The notes beneath the pieces are model-generated. The model was given only the letters and a program-made list of their open reading frames with translations, ran no database searches and was not told the DNA's origin. A stretch of DNA of 64,000 bases from Aplysia californica. Lineage: Eukaryota > Mollusca > Gastropoda > Aplysiida > Aplysiidae. Made by a program: the position numbers and the translations under genes. The DNA lies in the NCBI RefSeq assembly GCF_000002075.1, contig NW_004797351.1, positions 1,139,199 through 1,203,198 of the forward strand, read 5' to 3'. The stretch's first letter is position 1, and each line of letters starts with the position of its first letter. Of this stretch, positions 36,549 through 48,620 are shown piece by piece.

Positions 36549-38782
36549 TGAGCTGGGAAAAAGTAACGCAGACAGAAACTGGAAGAATTTTCAAAGACAT
36601 ACAGTTGGGCCTATCTATGATGCATCCAGTCCCATATAGGTATATGCCACCATTGGAAACTACCTAAACTTAAAAAACGCTCGAAAACAAATTGGTAAGG
36701 AGCTCTGAAAAGCATCAGAGAAATTAATATTTTTTCCCATACAGGTTGGACGAATAAGGAGGGAAGAAAAGGAAATAATTAATGCTGTCTCAACAATAAC
36801 TGAACCCAAAAAGCTCCTGGAAAAGAGTTACACATATTCTCTTAGGCAAATTATTATTTATATAATGTATCCTATCGACACAAATCTTCATTCATAGGCT
36901 CCTTGAGCACAAGGATAAAGGCCAGCTCAGGTGAATGCCATCACCTCTCATGACTTCCAAAACCTTATATTTAGACTGAGATCCTTCTTATCAGCTCTAA
37001 ACCACTCTGAACTCTCAAAAGCCGACCTCATCTCATTTTCTTAACTACTGGTACAAAAAAAATTTGGATAATTCCATGTTTGTCCATGGAGAGCCGAGAA
37101 CAATTCACTTGTTTGGATACAAGGAAAAACTATCCTACATTCACAAAACTGACCAATCACATAAAATTAACTGAAACAACTACATCAAAGTTCTGTACTT
37201 GATTATTAATATTATCCAGCAGAAAAGATATCAATATCTATAAACAAAAAACTTGGACAGATAAGTAATACGAATTGATTAATCAATCTAGAAAAAAAAA
37301 TCCAAACATTACAACAGCAGTGAACACCTACCAGACACACTCACTGTCTGCAGGAGCTTAATGGACTAAAAAAGGTCAAGTTGTGACATGAATAGAAGAA
37401 TGGAAAAAAAAGTGAATTCTAAAAGATGCCAAATTCACATGATAAGTGTCTCATTTCCATTTCCTCCTGAGCCAAAAAACACATGCCTTGAATGTACATA
37501 TAGCCTACTTAACCCTATCCGTATGTCATGTTTTACAATCGTATCCTATGACGTGGGGAACTCTGTGCCACCACTTTCCAAAGAGGAAATTTACTCGTTA
37601 ATCCGACCTGTATGCTTTGCAATATAGCAGTCTGTCAAAATCCTTTTTTGAAAAATACTGAAAGTTTCAAAGAGATCTTCGTACTAGAAGTATTCTAAAA
37701 TGTGAAGAATACAACCCCGGGGGTACAAAATGACCCCACGGCGTATGGATAGTCAAAGACCCAAAAATACATCTGGAGCACACATTTGTGATACGGAATT
37801 TTGGATCATACACATAAACTTGAAGTTAAATATCCTACACCATACACTGTTATAATGGCCTACATTCTTTGCTTTCCACGAACAAACTTTGCATTGGTGT
37901 GCACAACAGGTGCTCAAATGAAGGGCAAACACCAGTCTGGCTATAGAGGCGAGTGTGTGCAGCATCTTTCCACCTCACCCTTCATCTGGCTCTGACTTGA
38001 GTCAAATATTGTGCTCCATAGTGATTCAGCATTACGTTAGAGTGTACAGTCTAGGATAATAAAATACAAGAGTATACTCATACGTACTAAAATATTTTTT
38101 CATTTTTTCTTGATGAATGTAATGACCTTTTGTTCGTAAGTAAGAAATATACTGTATACAGAGACTTACAGGTAAAGTTTTATGAGAACACAAATTCCAT
38201 CAACTAGACATTGGCATTTTGCACCAACAAGATTATGTATTCGCGAGGAGAAAAATAATCTGGATTTAAAATAATCTAACTGTTACAAAGCACAGAGACT
38301 GAGGAAAAGTGTTATAAAATGTGAGGCTGATGTGCTAATGCCAACTTCAAGGAATGAATAAAATGATTTTAAAAAAAAAGTTAATAACAATTTACTGTGT
38401 ATCAAACAAACATAATTTCCAGTCGAAATGTGGGGTAAAAAACACTCCACTTCCAATATCACAAACATGTAATGCACATAAATAAACCAAGGATATTATG
38501 CAATGTGCAAACTTCTTTTCTTTCCCCTCAAAGGACATTAAAGCACAACTCCTTTTGCAAAAATGGCATTATGCACAAGACAAAATGAAAGACACATTTG
38601 ACAGCAAATCCTTTTTATCAACAAATACAAAACTCTTTTTAACTGTTACCTTTCTACCATCAGCTCCTTGTACGTAGACCATTTGTTAAAAAATCATAAG
38701 ATCTTACAAGGAAAGTTATAATTTAAAAAACTACATAAATCATATGGGTTTAAATAATAAAACACCTTTCAAAACTGTGAGG
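36549..38782. other. AT-rich intergenic, no gene seen
   Basis: Only short frames without family resemblance occur, such as 79 codons at 37388-37627. No repeat family identified in this window recurs here. Confidence 0.5.
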
Positions 38783-38935
38783 ATAAATAAGAGGCAAGGC
38801 ATCTGAATTGAACATCCATCTCAAATGGGTCTGAGCAAACTAGACAAACAACCCTGAAAACTCTTTAAACAGCCCATCTTCAAGAACTCCCCAAGAGGGA
38901 ATTGAACCTGAACCATTCACTCTATAGCCGAGCAT
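38783..38935 (-). mobile_element. tRNA-derived SINE (family D)
   Basis: On the minus strand a head with A-box-like 'tcggctatagagtgaatgg' and B box GGTTCAATTCC is followed by a body ending 'gatgcc.tgcctctta'. It matches the copy at 51266. Confidence 0.6.
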
Positions 38936-39132
38936 GATACAGAATGTGCTCAAGGCACATTCATCCTCTAAAATTTTGAGCAAAGAGAAGCACACTGAGA
39001 TGATAACGATAATTTTAGTGCTGAGGGAAAAAGTAGGGCAGACTGCTGGCAGAAAAGCAAAAGGGAAGGTGAAGAAGAACTACCTCTTTACTTCCTTGAA
39101 AAGTGGAGAGTTCCATTTATAAATATAGCATG

Positions 39133-39200
39133 TAATAAAAACAGATTGCATTTATATAGCACATACCCCTGTTCGAACGAAGGCTCTATGGCTCATTACA
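39133..39200 (-). mobile_element. L2/CR1-like LINE 3' end remnant
   Basis: 'attgcatttatatagcacata' is the inverted GCGCTATATAAATG-type end; about 70 bp only. Confidence 0.35.
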
Positions 39201-39539
39201 ATTAGATTATTACTCCCCCCGACTCTGCAACACATTAGACATTATCCAATTTTCTGCTGTCAGTCACATCAAACCTTAATAATACACGAATAAATGATGT
39301 TTGGTTAAGATTTCCTTGAATGTGTCACCATGGTTCTTTTTCTCAAACAAACTATCCACAATCACTGAAAAGAGGGAGCCACTGCACTAAAAAACAACAG
39401 AGCGCAAAAACGAAAGTATAACTAGTTTTATAAAAATGACGTCTGTGATATGTCACATCGTCACAGTCATAATCCAGTTGCCCAAGTCATTTTTCCCCCG
39501 GATTCTAATCTTCGGTATGGTACACTGACGATAGATGGC

Positions 39540-40715
39540 TCCGAGCCCAAGCTCCATGAGATTCTAATTAGAGTGAGAGTAAAAAGCAAGTAACAGGTCA
39601 ACAGCTTTGAATACTTTAGTTGCACAATTGGACCACATGTAAAATGTGACACAGAGATTATTAAAAAAATGAGAATCGCAGTAACTGAAAGAATTTCAAC
39701 AAGATGAACCCTTTCCTCAATAATAACAGAAGCACATCAGTGAACATAAAGATGAAAACCCTGAAAGCGTACATGTGGTCAGTCCTTTTGTATGGGTGCC
39801 AGAGCTGGACCCTACACAAGGACACAGAGAGATGACTGGAAACTGGCGAAATGTTAAGAATACTTAGAATTCCTTAGAGAGAGGAAAACAAATAGAGAAA
39901 TGCTCTAAATAGCAGGTTGTGAAAGACCTACAATGGGGATCTCCTGGTCTTGAGGTATGGCGTTCGCCTCTCATTCAAAAGCTCCTAAGATCAAATCCTA
40001 ACTGTGACGAAAAAGTTGTCATCTCTAAAAATTTCTCCTTACACTCCTTTCCTGTTTTTCAGTCCTCCACTCTCCTTCACTCCTGACTCTTTCTCTAAGC
40101 TGTCTTTCTGCCACACCCCTGATCTTAGGGAAAGTAAGCCCGAACACCTAGCCTTCTCAGAAAAAAATGTATGTTAAAGATCCTTTGATGATCCAAAATT
40201 TGATAAGAAGAGTAGGCTTCGGCCGTCAACTGAGCAAATTTCAAAATTAATTCCCACCAAAAGTGAAAATACTCTAGTCAGTGGTATAACAACATATAGG
40301 CCTATAGAGTACCTTCGAAATTGGAATGCGGCTGTCTGAAGGCAAAGAGCTGCACAAAGTAGGAAAAACGGTTGCATGTAAAAATCAGTTGCACTGCAGA
40401 TAGAAGAACCAGCAGTCAACCACCCCTGAGATTAAGCAGGGGAACACAAAGAAGAAGAAAGAACTGTAATCAGAAAGAGACAACTGAGATTCTAGGGCCA
40501 CATGAATAGATCAAAAGAACAAGAAAAACTGCAGCTGAGTGGAAAGATAGAGTGAAAGAAGAGTAGAAGAATAGAGAAAGCAACATACACCGATGGCCAG
40601 AACAACTTTTCGATAAATACCACTCTGACAAAAATCAAGCAGACAACAGGAAGGAGCCGGGAACCATGATCCTCAATGTCTGCTCCAGACCTGACACCTG
40701 AAGAAGAAGAGGTCT
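39540..40715 (+). mobile_element. LINE 3' end split by a SINE
   Basis: The third copy of the LPYGCE family. Left part (39540-39935) reads NSFEYFSCTIGPHVKCDTEI, then the coding for a 'LLYGC.SWTL'-like stretch in a shifted frame, then the RRxLRI...N region. Right part (40446-40715) resumes with the 'RKRQLRFLGH'-like and Arg-rich end and a GAAGAAGAAG tail. The SINE A copy at 39936-40445 lies between and is therefore younger. Many substitutions and stops. Confidence 0.7.
39936..40445 (+). mobile_element. SINE family A inserted in a LINE
   Basis: Head 'ctcctggtcttgaggtatggcgttcgcctctcattcaaaag', an eroded B box (gatcaaatccta), body 'cctagccttctcagaaaaa...gttaaagatcctttgatgatcc' and 'ggcttcggccgtc', then an extended 3' part 'gaaccagcagtcaaccacccctgag' and a GAA-rich tail. 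Older than the 21632 copy, judged by divergence. Confidence 0.75.
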
Positions 40716-41936
40716 TCGGTACGCCAAAAGTGCCTGTTGTTCGGTATTCTTAATAAATTTTATAAAGGAGGGTTTTATTTTCTAGAGTTACAAATCCAAG
40801 GATTGAGATGTTATCACTTTCTCTCTAGTCATAAGTAGTAGTAGAACAGGCACATTTTTTTTTCAAGTTTTCTCAAAACAACCAAAATGACTAGGTAGGG
40901 CAATTGTTTATGAAGGTGAGATATGGGGAGATAGCTTGAGCTACCAACTGGAGCACAATGCTGAAAGTGAAAGAGTTTACAAAGAACAAAGATCAAAACT
41001 AACTGGCAATTAATTCAGTTCAGGGTATAGGTACTTGATTGAACATAATAATATTATTCCCTACTAGCTTGACTGATGATGTAAATTACTTATCTTTTTA
41101 AAAATAAATGTCAAGATATTGGAACAAAGTAACCCATTTACATAATATTATAAAACCTAATGCCAATTTGGATAACTCTTTGGACCTTTTATTTTGGAAT
41201 GTGAGCTCTTAGAAATAAACTTAAGCTTAAATTATATTGTTTAACTTTATTCATAACAATGTCTAGTGAACTGAGATATTCTTTGATTTAAAGGAGGCTT
41301 ACTTGCCAGAATACAAACATGCAAAATGTTGAGAAAGAATGCCATTCCCAATCAGGTCTGCATAGTATCAGTTTGAATATGAATAAATTATTGAAGCTGC
41401 AAAAGACTGGATCACTTGAAAAAAATTACAAGTAAGGTAGTAGCTATACAATTTTAACAATTTCTTATTTTGGGGCTTTAGATAAAAATGCTTCTGATTT
41501 TTTCCCAATTGTATATATCGTGTTGAACATTAGTTTCCTCAAACCCCAATTTAGCACTGCCTTAAATTTTGCACAGTCAAGCTGTACATAATAATGGTGT
41601 TATGTTCTAACTATGTAACTGGTTTCTTGAAACTTTTTTCACATAACCCTCCCCCCGATTCAAATGATGAAAGAAAACATAGTAAAAAATAATAAGCCCA
41701 TAGAATTTCCATACTGCTAAAACTACTTGGCAACACTTAATTTTTATTGAAATGGTTTTACAATGAGGAAAAGAGTTGACCTATGACCTATTTCTCCCAG
41801 TTACATGGTCAGAGCATACCACAGTTGATTAGGCCAACATCTGTGTAGCACAGGGGTTGCGCTGTGTTTCTGAGTAGTGATATGTGATAACAGAGACAGC
41901 CAGAGATGAGAACAGGCTAATAATTGACAGCAATTT
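40716..41936. other. AT-rich intergenic, no gene seen
   Basis: No coding or repeat signal was recognised in this stretch. Confidence 0.5.
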
Positions 41937-42060
41937 TACACCCCCAATGACAAAATTTAGATTTTTTAAGAACACAGGCTGCTTCAGCCCTGCCTGGCAG
42001 TGCAGGGACAACCTGTGCTGAACGGGACACAATGTCCCAACAGACACTAAATGACATTAC
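41937..42060 (-). mobile_element. SINE family B fragment
   Basis: 'acacccccaatgacaaaattta', 'cttcagccctgcctggcag' and 'gggacacaatgtcccaacagacact' match the family body. Confidence 0.6.
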
Positions 42061-42104
42061 TTCTCCACATAGGTATACAACACACAACTTCTGATGTTTG
42101 TTTT

Positions 42105-42287
42105 TGTAGAGGCTTTACAGCACTCGCAACAGAATAAGGTCATACAAGCGCCAGAAGATTAGTGGTGTTACAAGAGAGTAACAAACATAAAAAAGAAGGA
42201 GGGGAGATAAGGACGATAGATTTTTTTATAGGAAAGAAGAAGCAAACCACACCAGAGCACCCGCCAACCACCCACACAACTTCTGAG
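42105..42287 (-). repeat. R170 copy 6, full length
   Basis: A well-kept inverse copy: tail 'ggctttacagcactcgcaac', middle 'ggtgttacaagagagtaacaaac' and 'gagataaggacgatagat', end 'accacaccagagcacccgccaaccaccca'. Confidence 0.88.
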
Positions 42288-43177
42288 TGCAGCTGCAAAC
42301 AGCCCAATTGTTGCACTACAACATGGGCTAAGGACTGGAGCAAAAGTATCACCTGGCTCACACACAAGTAACATTACATCACGTTCATAAGGAAGTCGTT
42401 TTTGGCAGGTTTGGAGTTTTTGGTTCTGTAATGAAGAGCAGAGCCAGCTTGGTAGTATAGTTCAGTTGGACAAAAGAATAATCCACATATAAAATCAATT
42501 GAGAGTACCAAAATTCAAGCATTCCACAGAGTCAATTGTTCGACGAAAGAAACAGTTTTTTTCCATTTTCTCAAAATGGATAAAAATGACTTAGGCATTT
42601 ATCTTATGAGCATGACGATAAACACTCAATCAATAATTATAACAAGATTTTTGTCCTGTTCAGGTTTGGGGAAAAAAGCCAAAGGTCAATACATGGACAA
42701 CGCAAACAGCTAATTGAGTCGTACATAGTTCTTCCCATTTGCAAAGCTAAGGAAAGACAAAACTCATAAGTTTAAATATTTTTTAAAAAAGCAAAACTGT
42801 AGCACCTATGGAACAGGTAAAAGACAAATAGGCAAACACAGTAGGACACTGTTCAATAAAAATGGACTGAACAGAATATGGCTGAGAAAAAATCCAACCC
42901 ATAACCAATTTTGCCTTTTTAGGCAAGCCAAAATATCGTCAGAATTTTAAAAAATCCCTTCAATTAGCAACAGTGTACAAACATATGGCAGGACAAAGTT
43001 GAACAAAAAAAGCCTTATCTAAAGGAATCCAGGCCTCTGCACTGACCCCAATGATAATGCAGTAAACAAAGAGAGGAGCACAACTACACCTATTCATAAG
43101 GCACTAGTAACAACTAATGGTGAACACTGCTTGTTCTAAATAGACATTAATTCTTTTTTAAACGTACATATTTTTAT

Positions 43178-43378
43178 GCCCCCATCAACACTATTTTGTA
43201 TAATTTTTAGAGGCAGGCTTCAACCCTACCTGTCACAGCCAACCTGAGCTGAGAATGATACATCATCCCAGCTGAAAGACAGATACTCCGTTCAACTCAA
43301 CATGCAAAAATCTAACTCAGGTCCTCTGCCTGTGGCAGTGAAGTGCCTAAATGCTACACCACAGACAATATAACATTT
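43178..43378 (-). mobile_element. SINE family B, near full length
   Basis: The left body 'gcccccatcaacactattttgta', 'ccaacctgagctgagaatgatacatcatcccagctgaaagac' and the right minus-strand tRNA-like head 'tctaactcaggtcctctgcc...gaagtgcctaaatgctacacca' are all present. Confidence 0.75.
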
Positions 43379-45706
43379 CAAACAGGGGGGGGGGGTAGTT
43401 GTAGCCTCCTCTGATAGTATAGGTCCTACTTCTTTATTCTCCCTCTGTTATTTCTACCTGTGACGCTTATTTTTCCTCAAGCATTTAATTACTTTTACTG
43501 TGCCGATGTACTTTTTTAACTCACAAAAATAGTCAAACATCTCTGACAACAATATCCACTGTGAGAGCTATATAGTCTGAAACAGCATGCAAACCACACT
43601 GTTTCTGTACAAAACTTGATAATATGTTACCTAAAAGATGCCATCAAAAAAGATAAATGTTAAATAATTCTTCTTAAGCTTTCCTCAAACAATAACAAGA
43701 AATTCTTGCACATCATCAGTGTTTACAAGCATTTCTAAAAGCTGAAATATTTCAAGCCGGTGGAAGATTTGTTACTGATTGGAAGTGAAAATGGATGAAA
43801 TATAATGAACAATTACGTGAGCTAATAAAAACTTATCCTACTTCTATAGATATGGGTGGGCAATAAAATTTTTTATTAAATAATCATTAAATGAGGCGAG
43901 AGAATACTGAACAGCCAAAGCAAATATGTTCCGAAGTATGGTATCTTTAGATTTTATACTACTTGTATATTTTGCAGCACTGATCTCTCAATTGGCTTTA
44001 AAAACTATTTGTACTTTTAAGAAGTGTCTGTAGACACTTAAATGAACTAGGAGTACACTTTATACTTTATATGACCAGCTGGGTCCTAATGCTTGCTGGG
44101 TCAGTCCAATTTTTCAAAATTAATTGTCCTCTCTTTTCTTGATCTACAAAACCCATAGAACATTAGGCAAAAGACTTGGAGCAGGTTTGTGCAACATGTG
44201 ATGGTCACAGAGAGGTCACCCAATTTAAAAAGTCTCTGTGTGGACAGCAGATGGCCAGTCTTTCACCCGCCAAAGAAAATATTTTTTATTAATTTCTTTT
44301 GACACAAAGAGGCTGTGCAACTGTCAGTTTTCGCTGGATATGTAATACCTCTTTACTGTCTGCCAACACCTCTATTCTTCACCACTATATGATCTATTTA
44401 TGTTGTCATTATTCTCTTACTAATATAAAAAAGTCATCACGTTTTCAAATTGTATCCTAAAATGGCTCCAGGGCAACCACACAAAATTCTGTTTAATTAA
44501 ACGGAATAAATAAATATGGAGAAAGGTCCCAGTTGTCTGAAATTTTGGATATTGAAATAATGGCACATTCTTGGTACAAATTCATGCAACAAGCTGATTT
44601 TAAACTTTTTCAAATATCTCAAGTAGTTTTAAAGATATTCCACATTTTGTGACACAAGGTGTAAAAACAAAGTTTGGAGAAAACCCAATTTCTAGCGCAT
44701 TTCTAATCTTTTCTAAAGTACAACATTTTGCAAAAATAACTAAGTACAAATATTTAGACTTAAAATATTATAAAATCCATTTTAATATGTTATTAAGAAA
44801 TGGTTAAACGTGTGTTTATGATATAACTAAATTGCTTACCAGTACAACTTTTTTTTTTTCCTTTTCCCCTCATTGGTCAAAAGTAGCTTTGCCGTCAAAG
44901 GGGACCTTTCTCCAGGCACACACACACATATAACAGGCGTGCACAGAACTGAGAGCAGAGCAAGTTTTAAGATATTGGTCTCACAGCCTTTTTTTTTAGA
45001 ATCTCCCAAAGTCAAAATATGTTCAACAAATGAGATTAAAAAATAGAAAAACTAACATTGCTTTAATTGAAATACTACAATATGATCGCAATGGTGGCGT
45101 CAGGCGCTGGCAAGCAGTGGCAAACTAATTGCTCACAAGGCCAAAGGGGTGGCGTTAAAAATCAGAGTGAATGGACTTCTCCTAATGATGTGTGTTGTAA
45201 TGTGTGCTGAAGAGTTAAATAAAACAACCAGCCCAAGGATTCTTTTCACTCTTTTAACAATGTATTACTGGCCAAGGGATTGAGAGGGGCAGCTCAGAGA
45301 ACAACCTGAGGTTCTAGTTTATTGCCTTAAATAGAGATGGGCCTGACAAGGTGATGCAGCAACAGTGAGTGCTGTAGTGTGGTAGGTAATCATTGTACAG
45401 AAAAATTAGGCTCAGTGCTGTGAGGTGTGGAAACTATTTTGTTTCAATCGCTAGCAGAACGAAGCAAAAGTAGGTAAAAATGAACAGTCGGAAATACAAG
45501 TGCGCTCTAATTTGATACAAAAATATTCATGAGAATTGACCTGACAGGTTCAAATGACAGTTTGAGTGAATCCAAAAACTTTACAATTTGACTACGATAT
45601 ACTGAGATCATTTCAAGAGTTCATTAAGAATATTATACACAATTGGCATGTGACCTGGGACTCTTTTATTATGCAATCAAGGGATGCACCTTAAATATGC
45701 GTGAGG

Positions 45707-45737
<31 letters not shown>

Positions 45738-45806
45738 CGCCCGTGGGTGTGTGCGTGTGCAAATGTGTGTATGCATGCGTGACTGTGTTGGTGTGGGCCT
45801 GTGAGT

Positions 45807-45843
<37 letters not shown>

Positions 45844-46611
45844 TGTGTGTGTGTGAGTGTGTGTGTGTATGCATCTAGACGGTCAAAAGCTGAGTATAAC
45901 TAGAATACTTCAATAATTGTTTTGCACATTTTTTCAATACCTCAAATAAATCAAACTTAATGATTGGAGAAATATGTTCAGGTAGTGTGTTCACAAAACA
46001 AACACCCTCACAAAAAAAAAAGGAAAATTACAGATTTTAAAAAAGTGGAGAATACAAAAAAATATTTGAAGTTCAATTATAAAATCACACGTAGACCCAT
46101 TCCTGTATAAATGAAGATGGACTTTCTTTTACAAAAAACAAACTGGCTTTAAAAAGCCATTCCCAAGACATTAACAAACAATGGTGCTCGCATCACTACA
46201 ATCAGCACAAAACAAATTTGACGGTGAGCAGTTTAAGGAGACATAAGACATCAGTACAATGCATTATAGTGTATAAACATACATATGCTCTAAGTCTTTC
46301 CTTTCTCCGATTAAATTGATAAATTTGAACGGCTTATCCATATAAACTTAAATTACAATAATCACAAAGAGGTAAAAACCAAAGAAACAACAGCTAAAAA
46401 CCCGTAAAAATCTCTTTACATTAAAATATATATCACTCAAATTGTGGAAGGAACAGCAGTTTTTTAAAAAAAGGAGAATTTTTTAAACTGTGAAAATCTT
46501 GAATACCAACACAAGATCTTTTCCACAAACATTTTAAACAGTATTTACACTCTTACAGACTTCCATGTGATCTAGGTTACTTATTGCTTGCTCGAAAACA
46601 TTTTATGCTCT
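43379..46611. other. Intergenic, AT-rich
   Basis: No gene was recognised. Position 44345-44420 holds an eroded 'ctgccaacacctctattcttcaccactatatga' piece related to R170. A degenerate GT/AC repeat lies at 45703-45872. Confidence 0.5.
45703..45872. repeat. Imperfect (GT)n block
   Basis: About 170 bp of GT repeat broken by GC, GA and AT variants, so it is an older array than the pure blocks at 7419 and 28289. Confidence 0.9.
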
Positions 46612-46802
46612 TATTGACACACCAAATCATTCAGGACCTGGTTGGCTTCAACCCTTCCTTTTATGGCTAGTCCAGGCAGAGTGGGATACAACATCTCCAG
46701 CAGACAGACTTGGATACTTCATCAAAAAACTTCCTTACTTGGGAATCTAACTCGTGGGTTTTTTTTAACACACAAAAACAAAGTCTAACCATTGCAATAC
46801 AG
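46612..46802 (-). mobile_element. SINE family B
   Basis: 'cttcaacccttccttttatgg', 'gagtgggatacaacatctccagcagacagac' and the right-hand head 'gggaatctaactcgtggg...gtctaaccattgcaatac' fit the family. Confidence 0.7.
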
Positions 46803-47194
46803 ACTCCATTCCAGAACTGCACTACTGTTTGGAGTTTTTGTAAATATGTACTGAAGTCTAAACGTACACTTATGATCTCAAAACTTAGACCTTTATAAAA
46901 GTGCAAATTATGATCCCTCTACATATTTCGATGAAAAGTGACTCCTGGGTCACAAAATACTGCCAAACCACTTTTATACTCTAAACAATCAGGCATACAC
47001 CAGATGCTTTCCAATCAAAAACACAAGACAGATGGGTTCATGTCTGTTCACAAAGTCTCATGTCACCCATCAAGAGCTGAACTTGTGTGTTATAACTAGA
47101 GTGGGAATATTTTCTTTTTCTGTAAAAAAATGTAGTGTCTAACAAACCACATATGCCTGCCACTCTGCAAGACCAGCCTGCAACATCTGTTTTT

Positions 47195-47350
47195 TCCAAT
47201 TACGGAAGTTGGGGCCCTACTCAGGAAAAGTGGGATGCACTCCAGCAGAAAGACAAGGATAATCAATTTAATATCTTTCCAAAATGGAAATAAACGTTAA
47301 GTGCTTCATTTGCAAAGCAAAGACAAAGAGCTTAACTATCTAACCATTGA
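47195..47350 (-). mobile_element. SINE family B, diverged
   Basis: 'gggatgcactccagcagaaagacaaggat' and 'gcttaactatctaaccattga' recall the body and the A-box side of the head; the B box is lost. Confidence 0.5.
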
Positions 47351-48515
47351 TGACTGTAAAACTTTCTATGAAATGATTATCTATCCCTCTGGCGAGCAGC
47401 TGATGACAGAAATGGGTGATGGTCATTGACTGACTGTCACTTATCCAAAGTGAACAATTTTTGCAAACGATAATCATTCCTTGTTCAAAATGTCCATATC
47501 TGAGAGCACAATCTGACTGTGGCATCAGTAACACTCAGAGAAAGGTAGATACAGGGATGATGGCGAGGGGACACACATTTGTAGCACTATGATTTAAAAA
47601 AAAAAAGAAAAAATAGAAATGCACATCGCCTCCATGAAATTTTACTTCCCCTGCTCACTATAGTTTCAGGCTTTACTGGGTGCACTGGTAATTTCTCTAT
47701 TATTTTAAACTTAAATCATTATAATTGTAGCCTGAGATTAATACATCCCTATGTTGTGTAAATGAAAAGAAACCAGGGTGCTACAGACCACATAACTGCC
47801 CTGGGATCTTCAGACAACTCCTCGTACAGAGCCAAACAAATTTGAATAATCAGCTAAGGGAATGAGATATCTGTGGGGTGCTACACTTCACCATTGAAAA
47901 TGGTAAATGTATTTGGACACAAAATTATAGTCAAATTCAGTACTTGATGTTGATCTGTGTTACACTTCACCACTAGGAAAAGGTATTTATGTCGATGACT
48001 AATGGGAAAGTTGCGTACAGGTACACTGAGAAAAGAGGAAAATATCACTTTGGTAACCACTTCTAAAATGAGATGAAACAGTAGAGTAAAATCATTTATA
48101 TGATGTTCTTTTTCATACTACTTACATGAAACAGCAATTTATACTGCAGGAAAAAGGTGAAAATTAATTTTTTTAAAACAGAAATGAACATTTTAAGACA
48201 TTTTTTAAGGGAAAAAAAAAGATTCCAAAAATGCATCTGAAACTGGAATTCTACCATAAAAAAACTTAACAGAAATTCAGTATTTAAAGATGAAAACACT
48301 TTCATAACTTTCTGCATCCAAATAAAACAAAGGTACAGGGTAAAATGTATAAACTTGAGCACATAAATCAATCTATTACAATGACTAGTCGCAAAAATCT
48401 ATTTAGGCTAAAACTGTACTCCAACTATTTCTATGGGCCAAGTAAGTTGAATTCAAAACCAGCCACTTCATGTCTATATAAGAGGTGATCTCCTCTGTCA
48501 CTTCATGGAAGGTTT

Positions 48516-48620
48516 TCAGTTTGCATTCTGACAGATGTACCTCTGCACCAGCTCAGGCACAGGCAGTTTATTGACATCTTTACAGGACACGAGGTGAAGG
48601 ACAGCTCGCCGACACAGATC
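48516..48620 (-). CDS. Gene 2 last exon: SOCS box
   Basis: Thirty-four codons from DLCRRAVLHL to CQNAN and a stop. The exon supplies most of the BC box and the whole Cul box; the S and L that open the BC box come from exon 7, so the motif exists only in the spliced product. This agreement is strong support for the exon 7/8 junction. Confidence 0.85.
   Translation of the reverse strand, partial: DLCRRAVLHLVSCKDVNKLPVPELVQRYICQNAN

Noticed and set aside
35160-48515. A 13-kb 3' UTR of gene 2
   Set aside because: The interval is AT-rich and gene-free and has inverted AATAAA words, but it is full of SINEs and several poly(A)-like words occur throughout; nothing shows that transcription extends so far.
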